From Medicago truncatula (lineage: Eukaryota; Streptophyta; Magnoliopsida; Fabales; Fabaceae), in contig NC_053045.1 of NCBI RefSeq assembly GCF_003473485.1, positions 46,046,494-46,110,493 of the forward strand: DNA of 64,000 bases, given 5' to 3'. Of the stretch, positions 1-16,597 are shown one piece after another. The position numbers and the translations under genes were made by a program. The notes beneath the pieces were generated by a model. The model was not told the origin of the DNA. It saw nothing but the letters and a program-made list of their open reading frames with translations, and made no database searches. Each line of letters starts with the position of its first letter. The first letter of the stretch is position 1.

Positions 1-3008
<3,008 letters not shown>

Positions 3009-3699
3009 AAATAAAATGTCAAAACACAAGAAAAGGAAAATAAGACACTTTGCTGCTAGTATCAGAAGAATGGTATTTATGAATTTGTTATGGAAGGGGT
3101 CATTATCTAGTTTAGAAAAATAAAGATACATCTAGGTTTGTTACTTTTATTGTATTATTAATGTTGTAAGATAGTACTGATTAAGTGCCTAATTGTAATG
3201 TGGGATGTCTTTGTGTGTGTGTGTGTGATTTAGGTGTCTAATTGCTTGTAAGTGTTTGATGGTCAAGCAAAAAGTGTAGTGCAACTAGTGGTATTTTTTT
3301 TTAAGGATGTGGGTTTTCTAAATATGATTCTGATGTAAAAGAATTGTAACTATACTATTATGAATTTGATATTTAATGAAAGTTGGAGGAATCTTGATTT
3401 GGTGAATGGGAGAGTGGAATGATTTATTTAAGATGACTTAACCTATTCTTTAAAATTAAAATGGTTTCTGGATATTATTCTGGTGATTGAGCTGAGTGAG
3501 TTATTCTCCTCATTCCTCCAATGACCTCCTACATAATGCTTCTTCAATGTTAAAGTCATACCACTAAGCTACTACTTCATGATCCTAAACTAATTTTGTC
3601 TTTGAAGATCTATCATTATACCTCCTTAATTATAAAATGAGTGTACGTACGGATTAAGAAATATAATAAAACATTAAAATATTTAATAATTTGGGCAAT

Positions 3700-3745
3700 G
3701 CTAACCGGTGCTTTCGGGCACTGGATAAGGAACAGTAAATAGTCA
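3700..3745. repeat. One end of a small TIR element (MITE)
   Basis: The stretch beginning GCTAACCGGTGC and continuing through CGGGCACTGGATAAG resembles the left terminus of the element at 36041-36213 (GCTAACCAATGC, then a GTTAGTTAAG). I could not find a matching right terminus, so this is either a truncated copy or one whose far end has diverged. Confidence 0.35.
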
Positions 3746-3859
3746 ATAAATAAATGGATCTCACTTAATTCATCTCAATTAAAGTGTAATATATGTCAAC
3801 TAATTAAAAATAATAAAAGCTATATTCAATACTCTTTGATGTCTTTGTTCTTTAGTGTA

Positions 3860-3942
3860 TTTTTTTTTTCCGAGGTTCGAACCCGAACCTTGCATATATT
3901 ATAAATTGTCTTTACCAACTGAGTTAAGCTCGCGCGGATATC
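3860..3942 (-). mobile_element. tRNA-derived SINE-like head
   Basis: Read on the minus strand it has a Pol III A-box-like segment (AGCTTAACTCAGTTGGTA, 3914-3931) and a B-box (GGTTCGGGTTCGAACC, 3874-3889), followed by an A-run (T-run 3860-3869 on +). This is the layout of tRNA-related SINEs. It cannot be a functional tRNA because the acceptor stem and anticodon arm do not form. No target-site duplication was identified. Confidence 0.5.
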
Positions 3943-5187
3943 CTTTAGTTTATTTAAATGAAAGAGAATGTGTAAGAAAAAGAAATATTTAGATTAGAAA
4001 GAATGATTGGTTAAAAGAGCGATAGAAACAAAATCACAAAAAGTCAATAACACTCGAACGACGCCCTTATCACACACACAGGCTCGGCTCATTCACACAC
4101 ATACATTTTTGGGTATTTCTTTTTCCATTGTACTCTATTCTCACGCACCATATTCAAAGTATAACATTCGAAGAAAAAAAGTAGGATTTTTTAGAATGTT
4201 TTAACGTGTTTTAAAGGGTTTAAGATCTAAAATTTGAAAGACTGGCTAGAAAAGAGTAAAGTGGGAAAGGTAATACCCTACCCCTTTTTTTTTCATTTTA
4301 TTAGGTGTGGGCTCTCATTTGAGAAGGACCCATCCAACAGTATGATGTTAAATTTTTCAAGTTGCAATAACAATACTCTTTATGACGAGAATACAAGTCT
4401 CCCAAAAGAAGAAGACTTTTGAGTGATATTTGGCACATGGCAGCTTCTTCTGATTTTGAACTTTCCTGCAAATATAGATGGTTGTTGGAGAAAATCTTTT
4501 CTGTTTGTTGCCTTTCTTTAAAGAAAAAGTTTATTTAAAGCATTTTCTCAAAGCATTTTTAAAAAAATAAAATGAAATAAAAATTTACATTATCCCAGAA
4601 AAGGAATAAAAAATAATTTGAAAGCATTTCTCCTTATCCTCAAAAGTATTCCATCAAAAATCCATGATTACATATTGGCATCAATCATATACAATTGCAG
4701 TACACATGGTAGTGGGAAGATAATTTGTACATATAGGAAAAAACACGTTATTTTCACATAATTACAATCTTGAGGTCTGAATTGTATCCAATAATTCCTA
4801 GTGCATACTTACTGCAAGTCAAATACTAACATTTCCACATTTCATATTTTCAACTATAAACACTATAACACTGGAAGTGGACCTAATAAAATTAATTATT
4901 ATGCATTCACATGACGTTTTTCTTAGCTCAACTACACGTAAAAATTATTGCCATAAAACTAAGACTAAGAAGTACCGGTATGAAGTACGAACACTTCTTC
5001 GAATAGGCGTGTTCCAGTGTCAGATACGTGTCGTGTCCAACACCAACACGACATCGACATTTAAAATTACACTGAATTATGTGATTTTCTCAAACTATTA
5101 GCGGTGTCGAAATGTCATTGTCCGCGTCATGTAGAGTGTCAATCTCAGTGCTACCAACCAGTAGTCCAGTATATATTAACAAGCTAG

Positions 5188-6819
<1,632 letters not shown>

Positions 6820-7434
6820 GAAAGTGTAGAAGGCAAGAAGAAGAGAAAATCAAAGGAGTGCTTATTGTTAGAATGATGGATCAAGTTTTCAATATCACAA
6901 GTTAAATAAGTTTAGTGTTACTTATTAGCAACTGAAGAATAAAGATTGTATCACAAATATTTCTGTTCAATATTGTGCACTAAGAAGAGTGGGATAGTGC
7001 AGATGTGCTATTTTTTATATAAATAATCGGAATGTTCCTCCTTTATTCTAGTTGGAGACAAACTCAATTTAAAACTTTATTTTAGGAAAACCACTTGTTC
7101 ATTAGGAGTGCTATGACCTATGCTACCATAAATCCATAATATATCAATTTTTAAAATAGATAAAAATATAAGATTGTTTACGTAAGATGGTCCGTGCTAA
7201 AGTTACAATAATTAGTATGGGCATCCGTGCCCAACTCTGTTAGAAATTCGTCTAAAAATATTTGAGAAAATTTGATCAATTTAATAAATAAATAAAATTG
7301 TGACATTTATATGATAGTTAGTTTTTCTAAATTGTTATATTTTTAAAAAAGTTATATAAATTATACAACTCACAAAACCTCGCAATATTGATTGATACAA
7401 TAAAAACATATGGTGAATGAAGAAGGCTTTACTT
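6820..7434. other. 3' flank of BBE-like copy 2
   Basis: Contains the 3' UTR of copy 2; its first 150-180 bases also match the sequence after the truncated BBE copy at 17614-17800. Beyond about 7000 it is AT-rich DNA in which I see nothing definable. Confidence 0.45.
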
Positions 7435-7665
7435 AGATGGTTCCGTTTGGGGTAACAATTTAATAAAATCAACTCCACCCAGCCATAAATATTTTAGAAC
7501 CTCATTTGTAAAAAGTAAAGCTCTAGCAACCTCAAAAAGATTTCTATTCTTTATCTCTGCAATTCCATTTTGTGGGGATGTATTTACATAGGAATTTTTT
7601 TGAACATCTCCATTTTCAAGAAATTGTTTGGCAAAAACATAAGACGATTGTTCTTTAGGTATCTA
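7435..7665 (-). mobile_element. Ty1/copia retrotransposon fossil, integrase-core fragment
   Basis: On the minus strand the translation contains the signature of the copia integrase core around a PQNGIAE motif followed by a VARALLF segment, which is diagnostic of Ty1/copia polyproteins. Only a short internal piece remains. It is broken and old, with no recognisable neighbouring protease or reverse transcriptase. It is not clearly part of the solo LTR at 8234. Confidence 0.6.
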
Positions 7666-8233
7666 CTGATTGCTTTCAGGTACCTAGCGAACAACAATTA
7701 ACTTTTGATCAACACTTTGAGATCAATTGAGACACTTTTAAAATCGATTCACTACAATGACATACAGAATACTTGTAATTGGCTCTTGAACAAGGCGCAA
7801 AGTTGCAACAAAAGTGAAAACATTACTTGCATGCAAAGGAACATCCAAGAAGTAACATGCTAGAAGTAACAATTCAGGACCACACCGCATGATTTTTTTT
7901 TTCCACTAAGGTGTTAAATCTCAACCTTGAGGACATTAAAAGGTTCCTCATGGTTGTAAAAATTGAAGAAACTATTATTGGGACAACCAAACCACTACAA
8001 AAGAGACCACTAGACAATCATAAAAGTAACCTTTAGCAGCAGATGCGATGGTGTTTTCGTTGTCGTCTTCTAGTCATTGTAGCACAAAGAATGCGTTGCA
8101 CTAAAATTTAAACACTTTACAATGTAACTCTAACCTAGAGCTCGTAATACCATGAAAAAGTACTGGAATAATATTACTACGTTTTGAGAGACTGTTTATA
8201 TAAGAAGAGAAATTACAATATGAATAACATAAT
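7666..8233. other. Repeat-like spacer
   Basis: AT-rich sequence between the copia fragment and the solo LTR. It may be further degraded retrotransposon DNA but no domain, terminus or duplication is convincing. 8229-8233 is the left 5-bp target duplication of the solo LTR. Confidence 0.35.
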
Positions 8234-9051
8234 TGTTGTATATTGGCTTCAAATTTGTGGTTTGGAAGAACAGAGAAATCGTGACACGATTTCATCAACG
8301 TGTCACAATTTCCAGGCAGTGAGTACGGTTTGCAGGGTGCTCAATCGTGTCACAAATTTGGGAAAACGTGACACAATTTTCAAACTTGCTGGATACGTTT
8401 TTCCGGATAAGGTTGGTCGTACCTTGGATCGTACGCATCAATCGTTTTACATTTTGAAAAAATGTGACACGATTTTGACAGCTGAATACTGCTATATAAG
8501 TGTTCCTGTGCAGATTTTGAAAAGAGCTGGAAGAGAGAGAAAATTTGGATTACAAATGAGGTAACTTTAGGGTTGAGTGTCTTTGTAGTGAGGATCTCTT
8601 GGGATGGGAAATATTGTAAACACCTTGGGTAGTGACAATTCACCATTGGAAGGATCAAAAGCTTCCATTTGTGTTTTCTCTTAGGATTCATTATTGAGAG
8701 TGTGGGTGACACAAAATTGGTAGAAATTAGGTCTTGTTCTTGTGTAAGCTTATAAGCTAATTTCTTATAACTCTTTTGTAACACTTTCACCATAGTGGAT
8801 TGGAGAGCTGCTCTCTCCCCCAGATTATGTCATATTGGACCGAACTGGGTCAACAATCTTGGTGTGTTTGTTCCTTTCTTTCATTGCTTATCTTTGTGCT
8901 TTGATTATGCTTGTGGTGTTGCTATACACTTAGATCTAGGTCTGTTTTATTGTTGTTGTTGCTTGGAAACACTTCATACATTGATTACCACTTCATTTGC
9001 TCTACACATCTTTGTTATTCATTGGTGTGATTTTTACCGGAATTCACAACA
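8234..9051 (+). mobile_element. Solo LTR, probably Ty1/copia type
   Basis: An 818-bp segment that starts TGTTGTATATTGG and ends TTCACAACA (canonical TG...CA) and is flanked on both sides by the perfect 5-bp duplication ATAAT (8229-8233 and 9052-9056). No internal domain lies between the ends, so it is a solo LTR left by recombination. The intact duplication suggests a moderately young insertion. Its 5' third carries five copies of a GTGACAC/GTGTCAC motif followed by A/G-ATTT. It sits between the convergent BBE and FAH genes. Confidence 0.75.
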
Positions 9052-9056
9052 ATAAT

Positions 9057-9455
9057 TATATCATAGAGAATATTTCTCCTTGTTCTTCTACAATTCCTCA
9101 TAAGGTAGTTAAAATCGATATTTTGCTTCAAATCAAAAGAGGATCACGAAATCACAAAAATCGCAATCAAAATCGAATGATTCTACTCAATTAATTTAAT
9201 TAGTAGAATCGAATAGAGATACCAAGATCGCAAAATCAAAGCTCGCAAACAAAATCAAAAATAATATTATAAAATTCTACTTAGGATTGAGATCGGTAAG
9301 GTAGAGCATAATTACAAAATTGTAGGATATTTGGATTCTTTAAGGTATTTTAATAACAATGATTCCATTACCCTCCTTATTCTTAACTTCTTTGGTCTAA
9401 ACACCTCAATTTACTATACTTAACCAACTATAAATGCAACCTAAAAAGTTACTTA
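9057..9455. other. 3' flank of FAH copy a
   Basis: AT-rich. The last about 90 bases (9365-9455) resemble the region just downstream of the other FAH gene (about 18300-18377), so they are probably shared 3' UTR of the minus-strand gene. Nothing else seen. Confidence 0.45.
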
Positions 9456-11806
9456 TCAACGTTTGGCATTTATCTTAAATGGTGAAGGAACCGTTCCAAA
9501 AACCTTGTCCCAGAGTGGTGAAGTGACGCCAAAACCAAGGCTGGCGACCCGATAGTGATGACTCAAGTGATACATCTGCAAAATAAGGAAGGAATAATTA
9601 CTTATGATCCTTTTAATGCATCATATAGAAAGTGCAACACTACAAGAATGTCAACAGCTTTTATCATGATTTCAAGATGATTTTGTAAGGTAAAACAGTA
9701 GATTGTCGTCTACATTTAAGGAAGAGAAAGTAGCTATACCTTGAGATTTCGGGGTACATGACTCTTAGGTTGGCCATGATGTAAGTAGTAATGGGTACAA
9801 TCATAGATCATATAGCCCAACAACATGCCTCCATACAAAGCAGGAGCGATTGAAGGAGGGCATACATGCTTCACTATGGGCCAGAACTGGACAATGCAGA
9901 CAAAAATCATTAAGCATACCTCTTTTTAGAAGCATACATGCTTCACTAATGTGATTTTTTTATAAGTCTTGTATTATTTTTTTTAGGGTTAATTGCACAT
10001 TTGAACCCCGGTTATGGTCCCCTAACTAATTTAAATACAAAACAGACTCCTATGTTTTGATCTTTGGCAATTTTGGACTCCCAGTCCATTGTTGACTTAG
10101 TCGTTGCTGATGTGGCACCCACATCCCATTAGTCGTTGCTGACGTTTGAACTTGGTGCTGGAAACCAAAAACACATAAACCAAGTTTTCATGTGAACACC
10201 AGTATAATGGGCGGGTGCCAACTCCTCCTAATATGCCAACACCTAATTTTGAAGAAACCATGACTGAGGAAGAATTTGTCGAGTGGTTAAAGAAAGCAAC
10301 AGAAAGCCCATCCCCCAAATCTGGAAATGGGATGAAAAATCCTGGCACTAGCGTTGGTAGCGGCAGCAAAAGAAAGAAAGAAAAAAAAAAAACATTAAAC
10401 AGATCATGTTTAAACATACTAGTAACATTGCCTTGTTGTGCACTTTGAAGGCTTGAAAAGTATTACTTCACGTGCTTTCTATTTTCTTTTTCCTTTTTTA
10501 TTAATTTATTTCAATTTAAAAATAACAGGATGAATTTAAAAAAGTAAAAAATAATAATAATACATGTGGCATTTCACTAATAGGATGTGGGGGCCACATC
10601 AGCAACGACCAAGTCAACAATTGATTGGAATCCAAAACTACCAAAGAATCAAAACATAAGGGACTGTTTTGTATTTAAATTAATTATTGGGGGCTGACAG
10701 CGAAAAAAACTTTACTACTACATAAGATTTGTTTTAGACCTCCAAACATTTTGGTCCATTCGGATTGGATTCGGGAAACAAAGACATGTTTTACTTATTG
10801 ATAGGTAATTACCATGAACTTGGCAAAGTTGATGTGTCTTTAAAAAAAAAAGTGACTTTCTTGTTGGTTAATAAGACTAACGTGTTGTTTCGTAAAATTA
10901 CACGTTAGTATTGTAATTTCTTGTTTAAGAATAGCATACTTCAATATAATCAACCTACATTTATTCAAAAAAAATGGGCATTTCACTTTAATATTGTAAT
11001 TTCTTGTTTAAGAATAGCATACTTCAATATAATCAACCTACATTTATTCAAAAAAAAATATAATCATCCTACATGTATTTAAAATAATATAATGTTCACA
11101 AAAAAATAATGTAAAATATTATAACACATATCCGCAAAATATTATAAGGAAAAGCATTATTATGTAGAAAGAGGAATACCGGAGAGGCAAATAAAACGGC
11201 TGCAGTTGGTGGTAAAACAAGTCTTAAGCTATCCATTGGGTGCTTATGGTGGCAACCATGGAAAAGAAAATGAAAAGTATTACCCCAATAGCTCTTAGTT
11301 TGAACATGGAAAAGGAAACGGTGCAACAAGTATTCGACCAATGTCCATACAAAAATGCCAAGTAGCACGAAAAGAGTGATTTGAGGAATAGGGAGTCCCA
11401 ATCTGAAAGAGTTATATATGAAATAAGATGCAACTGGTACCCAAACAATTGGAACCACCCACCAAACAGTGCGTGTGAAAAACTGTTCCAACAAAAAATT
11501 CTCAATTAATTTTGATACATTAAAATGAATGAATGATATGAAAAATGTAATGTATTTAGGGTTATATAGGTACCTCCAAGAAACTGCTATGAAAGAAACG
11601 AGGGCTTTCCTTGCTCATAATAGGTTGGTGAACCCATTCTTCATAAGCTTCACCAAGATAACCAACCTGTCACATAGTGTTGTAAAATTAAATTGTGATG
11701 GTGCAGTGATTAAAAAAAGTTGAGGATAAATAAAAATGTAATAATTTGAGTTTACTTGGAAAACAAGGGGCTTATTCAAATCAACAACAAATTTCTCTGC
11801 AACCAT
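9456..11806 (-). CDS. FAH: Dihydroceramide fatty acyl 2-hydroxylase, FAH1/FAH2 type (copy a)
   Basis: Five exons: 11756-11806, 11574-11666, 11180-11482, 9740-9886, 9456-9575, all splitting at codon boundaries, giving 237 aa, the same length as Arabidopsis FAH1. ER membrane di-iron hydroxylase that adds the 2-hydroxyl to sphingolipid fatty acyl chains, taking electrons from separate cytochrome b5. Histidine boxes are present: HRFLFH (about residues 102-107), HFLFHGCHHKH (119-129), HYYLHHGQ and HLSHHYR. The last is normally HLNHH; Asn is Ser here but all His are kept. Hydrophobic segments flank the boxes. Intron 3 is long (about 1.3 kb) because of a TIR element (about 9985-10712) and an 83-bp tandem duplication. 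Paralogue of the gene at 18378-20847. Confidence 0.9.
9985..10712. mobile_element. Non-autonomous TIR DNA transposon in FAH copy a intron 3
   Basis: Long terminal inverted repeats: the left arm (about 9985-10135, with AATTTAAATACAAAACAG and GTTGACTTAGTCGTTGCTGA) is the imperfect reverse complement of the right arm (about 10570-10712, with TCAGCAACGACCAAGTCAAC and CTGTTTTGTATTTAAATT). There is no transposase. The interior holds a gene-like open stretch (10215-10395, +) with acidic and Lys-rich composition. Exact ends and target duplication were not resolved. The sequence lies in an intron and would be spliced out. Confidence 0.65.
10909..11074. repeat. Tandem duplication, 83-bp period, two copies
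   Basis: The segment TATTGTAATTTCTTGTTTAA and what follows, starting at 10909, recurs almost exactly from 10992. Lies inside intron 3 of FAH copy a. The near identity suggests a recent duplication. Confidence 0.75.
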
Positions 11807-12108
11807 CTTGAAAGTGAAGACAAACTTTAGAAATGTAAGGCAGTAGCATACACACTTCTATAGTGATAATTTTGAAGAGGTAATGTCATGCCTATTTATC
11901 AGTAGCATACACACTTTTATACAATAAAAGTCATTAACTCATTTTCATAGGAAAATTAAGTTGGTTCTCGTTATCATACATGTAGTCATGAACCGTCCAC
12001 ACCGCTACTTGACCAAGCTTAGAAGACATGTCGATTAAAATGATGCAATTTATTACAACAAAAAAAAAAAAAAAAATTGCAATTTGATTCACGTTTTTCT
12101 TTCTTTTA

Positions 12109-12163
<55 letters not shown>

Positions 12164-13255
12164 CTTTTTGAAAATATATAAATTCAAACAAAAACAAATT
12201 CCAAACTAAATATTTGATCAATTTATGTAGGATCCTAATTAGTGGAAAAAATACAATAATATTTTGTGTTTATAACCTTTCGATTTCTAAGGGAATGTAT
12301 CCTAATAGTCTAAAGTTTGTATGGAAGGTAAGTAAAGTATGGCCAATAATTGTTCTACATAAGAATCAAATGTGGATTTTTCTTAACAATTTATCCTTAG
12401 GTGTAGCTCAATCACTTGTTAAATCTCTCCAATTTAATATCAAGTTGTAAGGGTGCATGCCTAAAATGTCCAATTCAATTATCGTTTGGATCGCTCAATA
12501 GCAAAGTTCATCAAAAACATGGCTCGAAGGTCCAATAAATGGGTCAAGTCAAGGTCCATCGAACACATATCCAACCTCCTACACTATCTCGGGAGATACC
12601 TCGTATCAGAACAACGCATGGTATATGGAAAGAGCCTTGGATGACGTCTCAAGGACCACCTTGTATAGTAATAAAGCCATGTTGTGCTCCACCGCCTCAA
12701 AGTATTGCTAACTTCTACGTAGTTACCAGATTATTCCTATTGATAGGGATAGATATTACTTAAACCAGATAGATACCCCCGCCTATTCGAGATCTATTAC
12801 ACTAAATACACCACAATATCATGTAACAAACTGGACTTATCAAGTAGTTATTCGATGAGTGAAGTTATTAGCTGACTACAAGAAGTCTAATATATCATGA
12901 AAGTTCTATCGACATGATTCTAGTCATTGACACAAAAGGAGTCTAATATATCAGGAAAGTTCTATCAACATGTTTTTTTGTGACACTTACAATTAATTGG
13001 GATTACCAAAGAAAAACTTTAAAAAAAAAATTAAATTAAATTAGCCCGTCTAAATTGATTGGAAACCATGTTGTATGTCCTAATTAGCTTTTCCAATGAC
13101 AATGAGGTAAAAAGCTACCTCGACACACTCATCACCTTCACCTCGGTTCTTGGTTTTAATGTATATTTAGCATCTTTAAAATTTATGCCTCGTGTTTGAT
13201 GGACTGACCCTTGTACACGTACTTGTACTCTAAGTTGAACAAAATAAACTAAAAA
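11807..13255. other. Spacer upstream of FAH copy a
   Basis: 5' flank and promoter of the minus-strand FAH gene, a pure (TA)n microsatellite at about 12114-12161, then from 12450 to about 12860 a less AT-rich stretch that looks like a decayed repeat (perhaps an LTR piece), without resolvable ends. No coding region supported. Confidence 0.45.
12114..12161. repeat. (TA)n microsatellite
   Basis: Uninterrupted TA dinucleotide run of about two dozen units, upstream of FAH copy a. Confidence 0.9.
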
Positions 13256-14924
13256 AGGTTTAAATATGTAAATCATCCCTGTAAGTTCGCGTGTTTTTGG
13301 TTTTCGTCCCTGTAATTTTTTTTGTTCTAAAACAAACCTTGTAAGTTGTTAATTTTTTGGTTTTGGTCTCTAACATCAACTTCTGTTAAAAAATGATGTG
13401 CTGGCAAACGGAGGCCGACGTGGCAAAGGCTGATATGGCGTTTGTGGCTTACGTGGAAAGACAGAATGATAAATGAGTAATTTGAGGGATTAAAACCAAA
13501 AACGCAAATGTTCATAGGGACGAAATTGAAAATACGTAAATATCAAAATTTCAAATTTAAAATCAAGATATTCTTCTTCTTCTTCCCTCATTGTCTTCAT
13601 CATATTCATAAATCATCAACACCAAACCCATGAAAAGAAAGAAAAAAAAACACAGAATTTTTTAAAACAAAACTCATAATCCTCAATCAACAACAACAAG
13701 ACCCACACTTTTCATCAACACATTAAAACATCACAAACTCTCTTCATCAATTACATAACAACGCAAAATTACACAATTCAAACACATGTTCAGATTACAA
13801 AGTTGAAAATGGCTCTACTTTCTCTCCCTTTGTCACAATGAAACAACCTTTTCTCTTCATCTTCTCCATAGAAGAAGTCTCAAACCCAACAACAACAACA
13901 ACAACCTCAATCTCATTCCTTTCTCTGACCCGCGATTGAAAACGCCGCATCTTTTCCACTGTGACCAGAATTGAGAAATCGATTCAAAGATCATGGATTC
14001 TACGATTTCACGATTAATAGGAGTGATTATACACGATTGCACCAAAAAAATGATTATGTGATAGATTCGTTACTAGTTTGATATTTCAAAAGGATAAGTC
14101 ATGGATCACTCATCTTACTGTTGTTGCTTGTTTGTCTCTTGCTGCTAAAATGGAAGAAACCCATGTACCACTTCTTTTGGATTTTCAAGAATGTGTATGT
14201 TGAAATGCCCATTTCCACAACCTGGCGTTTCCAACATATGAAAATTTGAGAAATTAGGGTTTGAATTTGAATGTGAGTGAGAAAAGATGAAAGGGGATCT
14301 GACTATTTATGTATGGTAATTGGTAGCGATCTGGAGGAATAAGAGGGAATTGTGGAAAAAAAAAGAGATAAAAAAGATGTATTCTTGCCTTTATTATCTA
14401 CAAACTTTATGAATGGCTTTGCAATCAATTGCAACAAACATCACTAAATTAATCAAACTTAAGTAGCATACAATAATTCAACTTAACATTACAAATCAAA
14501 ACACACATATGATCGAGTAATGGAATTAGATGACATTGTTGAAGGATATGGGTTTTGGTTCAAGGGCGCAAGATATGGGATAGATTGGGGAAAGTTTGAG
14601 AGGAAGAAGAAGACTGAAATTTGAGAGGAAGAAGACAGAACGTTTTTTTTTTTTAATTTCATCCTTGTGTCAATTTACGTTTTTGATTTTAGTCCCTGTA
14701 TTTTAACAACTTATCATCTCTCATTCCATCGCATCAACTTTGCCAACTCATGAACTGTCACGTGTGCTCTATTAGCCACCATAGTGTTTTTGTTGACGAA
14801 AGTTGACGGCAAGGACCTTTTCCAAAAGGTTATCGAAATACAGGGTTTGTTTTAGAAAAAAAAACTTAAAGGGACGAAAATAGAAAATGCGCGAAATTAA
14901 GGGACCATTTACATATTTAATCCT
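13256..14924. mobile_element. Mutator-like non-autonomous element with long TIRs
   Basis: Left end AGGTTTAAATATGTAAAT and right end (reverse complement) AGGATTAAATATGTAAAT open inverted repeats of about 200 bp, including a CGTCCCTGTAA / CGTCCCTTTAA block and a CGCG block. Length about 1.67 kb, no transposase. Flanking 9-mers (AACTAAAAA and AAATAAATA) agree at 7 of 9 positions, which is only suggestive of a Mutator-type duplication. The interior has CAA-rich and CTT-rich stretches resembling a 5' UTR or captured gene fragment, but nothing identifiable. Confidence 0.6.
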
Positions 14925-16305
14925 AAATAAATAATAAAAGGTAGGGGAGCAGACAATCGCTTATTGGTTTGAAAATAGAGTAATTTATATGCATTGCAAC
15001 ACTGATTTATAATGTCATTTTTTTTTTTTTTTTTGTTACATTTTTATAATGTCATTCAATTAGTATTATCCTTTTACCATGTCATCTTAAATTTTTAAAA
15101 AGAAACTTAAAAAAATAATAATTGATTTTTCTGTTCTAGGTTTTGGTAAATTTAAGTTAGATATATTTATGTTGCATCCCTTACTGCCAACATCAGAGAA
15201 AAATGTGGGTTGCAGATCTACAAGACTACAACACATAAGGAATCAAGACAGAGAAAAGGATTTTTTTGCTGCAATACAAAATAAAAAACAAAGAGATAAT
15301 GTGAAATTACTATCTTTATTCGAATATGACGTGAAAAAGGTAAAAGGGATTTTTCACTGTTAGTGTGATTTTACACCGTTAGGATGTAGAAATTAGTGCT
15401 TAAATTGTAACAAAAAAAATATTTAGTGCTTAAATGCATTTTTATCTGTGTTTAAAATGTGAAACTTTTTCCCATCACTAAATTTGGAGTTTATTTTTGC
15501 TGATGCGTCAATTTGAATAGAGTTGGCAAGACCTTAAGTGGATCCAAAAATTTCAGAAAGTGAGGTCAAGCTCGTTTATCATAAATATTAAATTGTTAAA
15601 ATATTCCTAAAGACCTCTAAAAGGGCTTTTAGACCCTCTCAGACGACTTAGCACCTCCAGAAGGGCCCTAAGACCTAAGGCGCGCCCTCCCCAGGGCACC
15701 GCCTCAACCTGTTTCTAGAAGCCTCTAGAACGCAGCCTAAATACCTAATTACCCTCGTTACTTATAGTTTAAGTAACCACAATTCAGATCCATAGAGGGC
15801 TATAAATACAACCCTTAAGAGCCTTCTCAAGGCATGACCGATACAATATAAACCCTAATACAATTATTGTACTATTGCAAGTACAAATATTTATACAAAA
15901 ATATATAAAACGATAAACATTAAAATGATGAAGTCATTATCATTAAACAAAACATTGAAGATTACAAAAAGCATATGAACGTATATAAAAGAAAAAAAAA
16001 ACTACAGACACTTTTGTGTCGAAGAATTACAACTGCTCTCTTCATTGCTTCATATTTTAAAAGCGTTGTAAGATTTATTTATTTATTTCATTTTCTAACA
16101 CTATTAAATATAGCTTAAATTTTCATCTACTTTCTACTTGATAGTGAGTTAGTGACAAGTTTTCTTTTGATAGTTTTTTAGAGCATTTGATTTTGTTTTA
16201 GATAAAATCCAAAGGTTAGTTAAAACCCAAATTATCTAGTAGCCAGTACTAATCCACTTTCTCAATGTATAAAGTAGTACTAGTATTTTTAATAAATAAA
16301 ATATG
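14925..16305. other. Spacer with an LTR-like relic
   Basis: Mostly AT-rich. A more GC-rich patch at about 15590-15900 contains a TATA-box-like CTATAAATA and a transcript-start-like layout resembling a retrotransposon LTR. TG/CA ends and a target duplication could not be found, so it is recorded only as a possible fossil LTR fragment. Confidence 0.35.
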
Positions 16306-16597
16306 CTCCTTCCGTTCTAGATTAAGTGAGTCATTTGCTCATTTTATATATATTAAGAAAAATGTATAAATAAAGGAGAGAGAAAAATTGTTTTAAGTGT
16401 CTTTGTCAAATATTGATGCATTCTCCATTATCATAAATACAAAGTGAAATATATTGAATTGAGAGTGATAAAAGTAATATTAATTAGAGTTATAATTGAA
16501 AAAAAAAATAATTAATATTGTATTGAAAAGTGAAATTGATTAGTTATTTCAGGATAATATTTTTTACAAAAGGTTCACTTATTATGAAAGAGATAGA
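16306..16597. mobile_element. Degenerate Stowaway-like MITE
   Basis: Left end CTCCTTCCGTTCTAGATTAA and right end ...TTATGAAAGAGATAG form imperfect inverted termini of the CTCCCTCCGT class, similar to but more decayed than the element at 43881. No coding capacity. Confidence 0.5.

Noticed and set aside
3860-3942. Functional tRNA gene (also considered at 29645 and 62312)
   Set aside because: A and B boxes are present, but acceptor stems and anticodon arms do not form; these are tRNA-derived SINE pieces.
8380-8793. 137-codon minus-strand frame and 126-codon plus-strand frame inside the solo LTR
   Set aside because: LTR sequence with no domain; open by chance.
12450-12860. Protein-coding exon suggested by higher GC
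   Set aside because: No frame with recognisable similarity and no splice context; more like a decayed repeat.
15590-15900. Solo LTR with defined ends
   Set aside because: A TATA-like LTR look, but no TG/CA borders with a matching target duplication; kept only as a possible relic.
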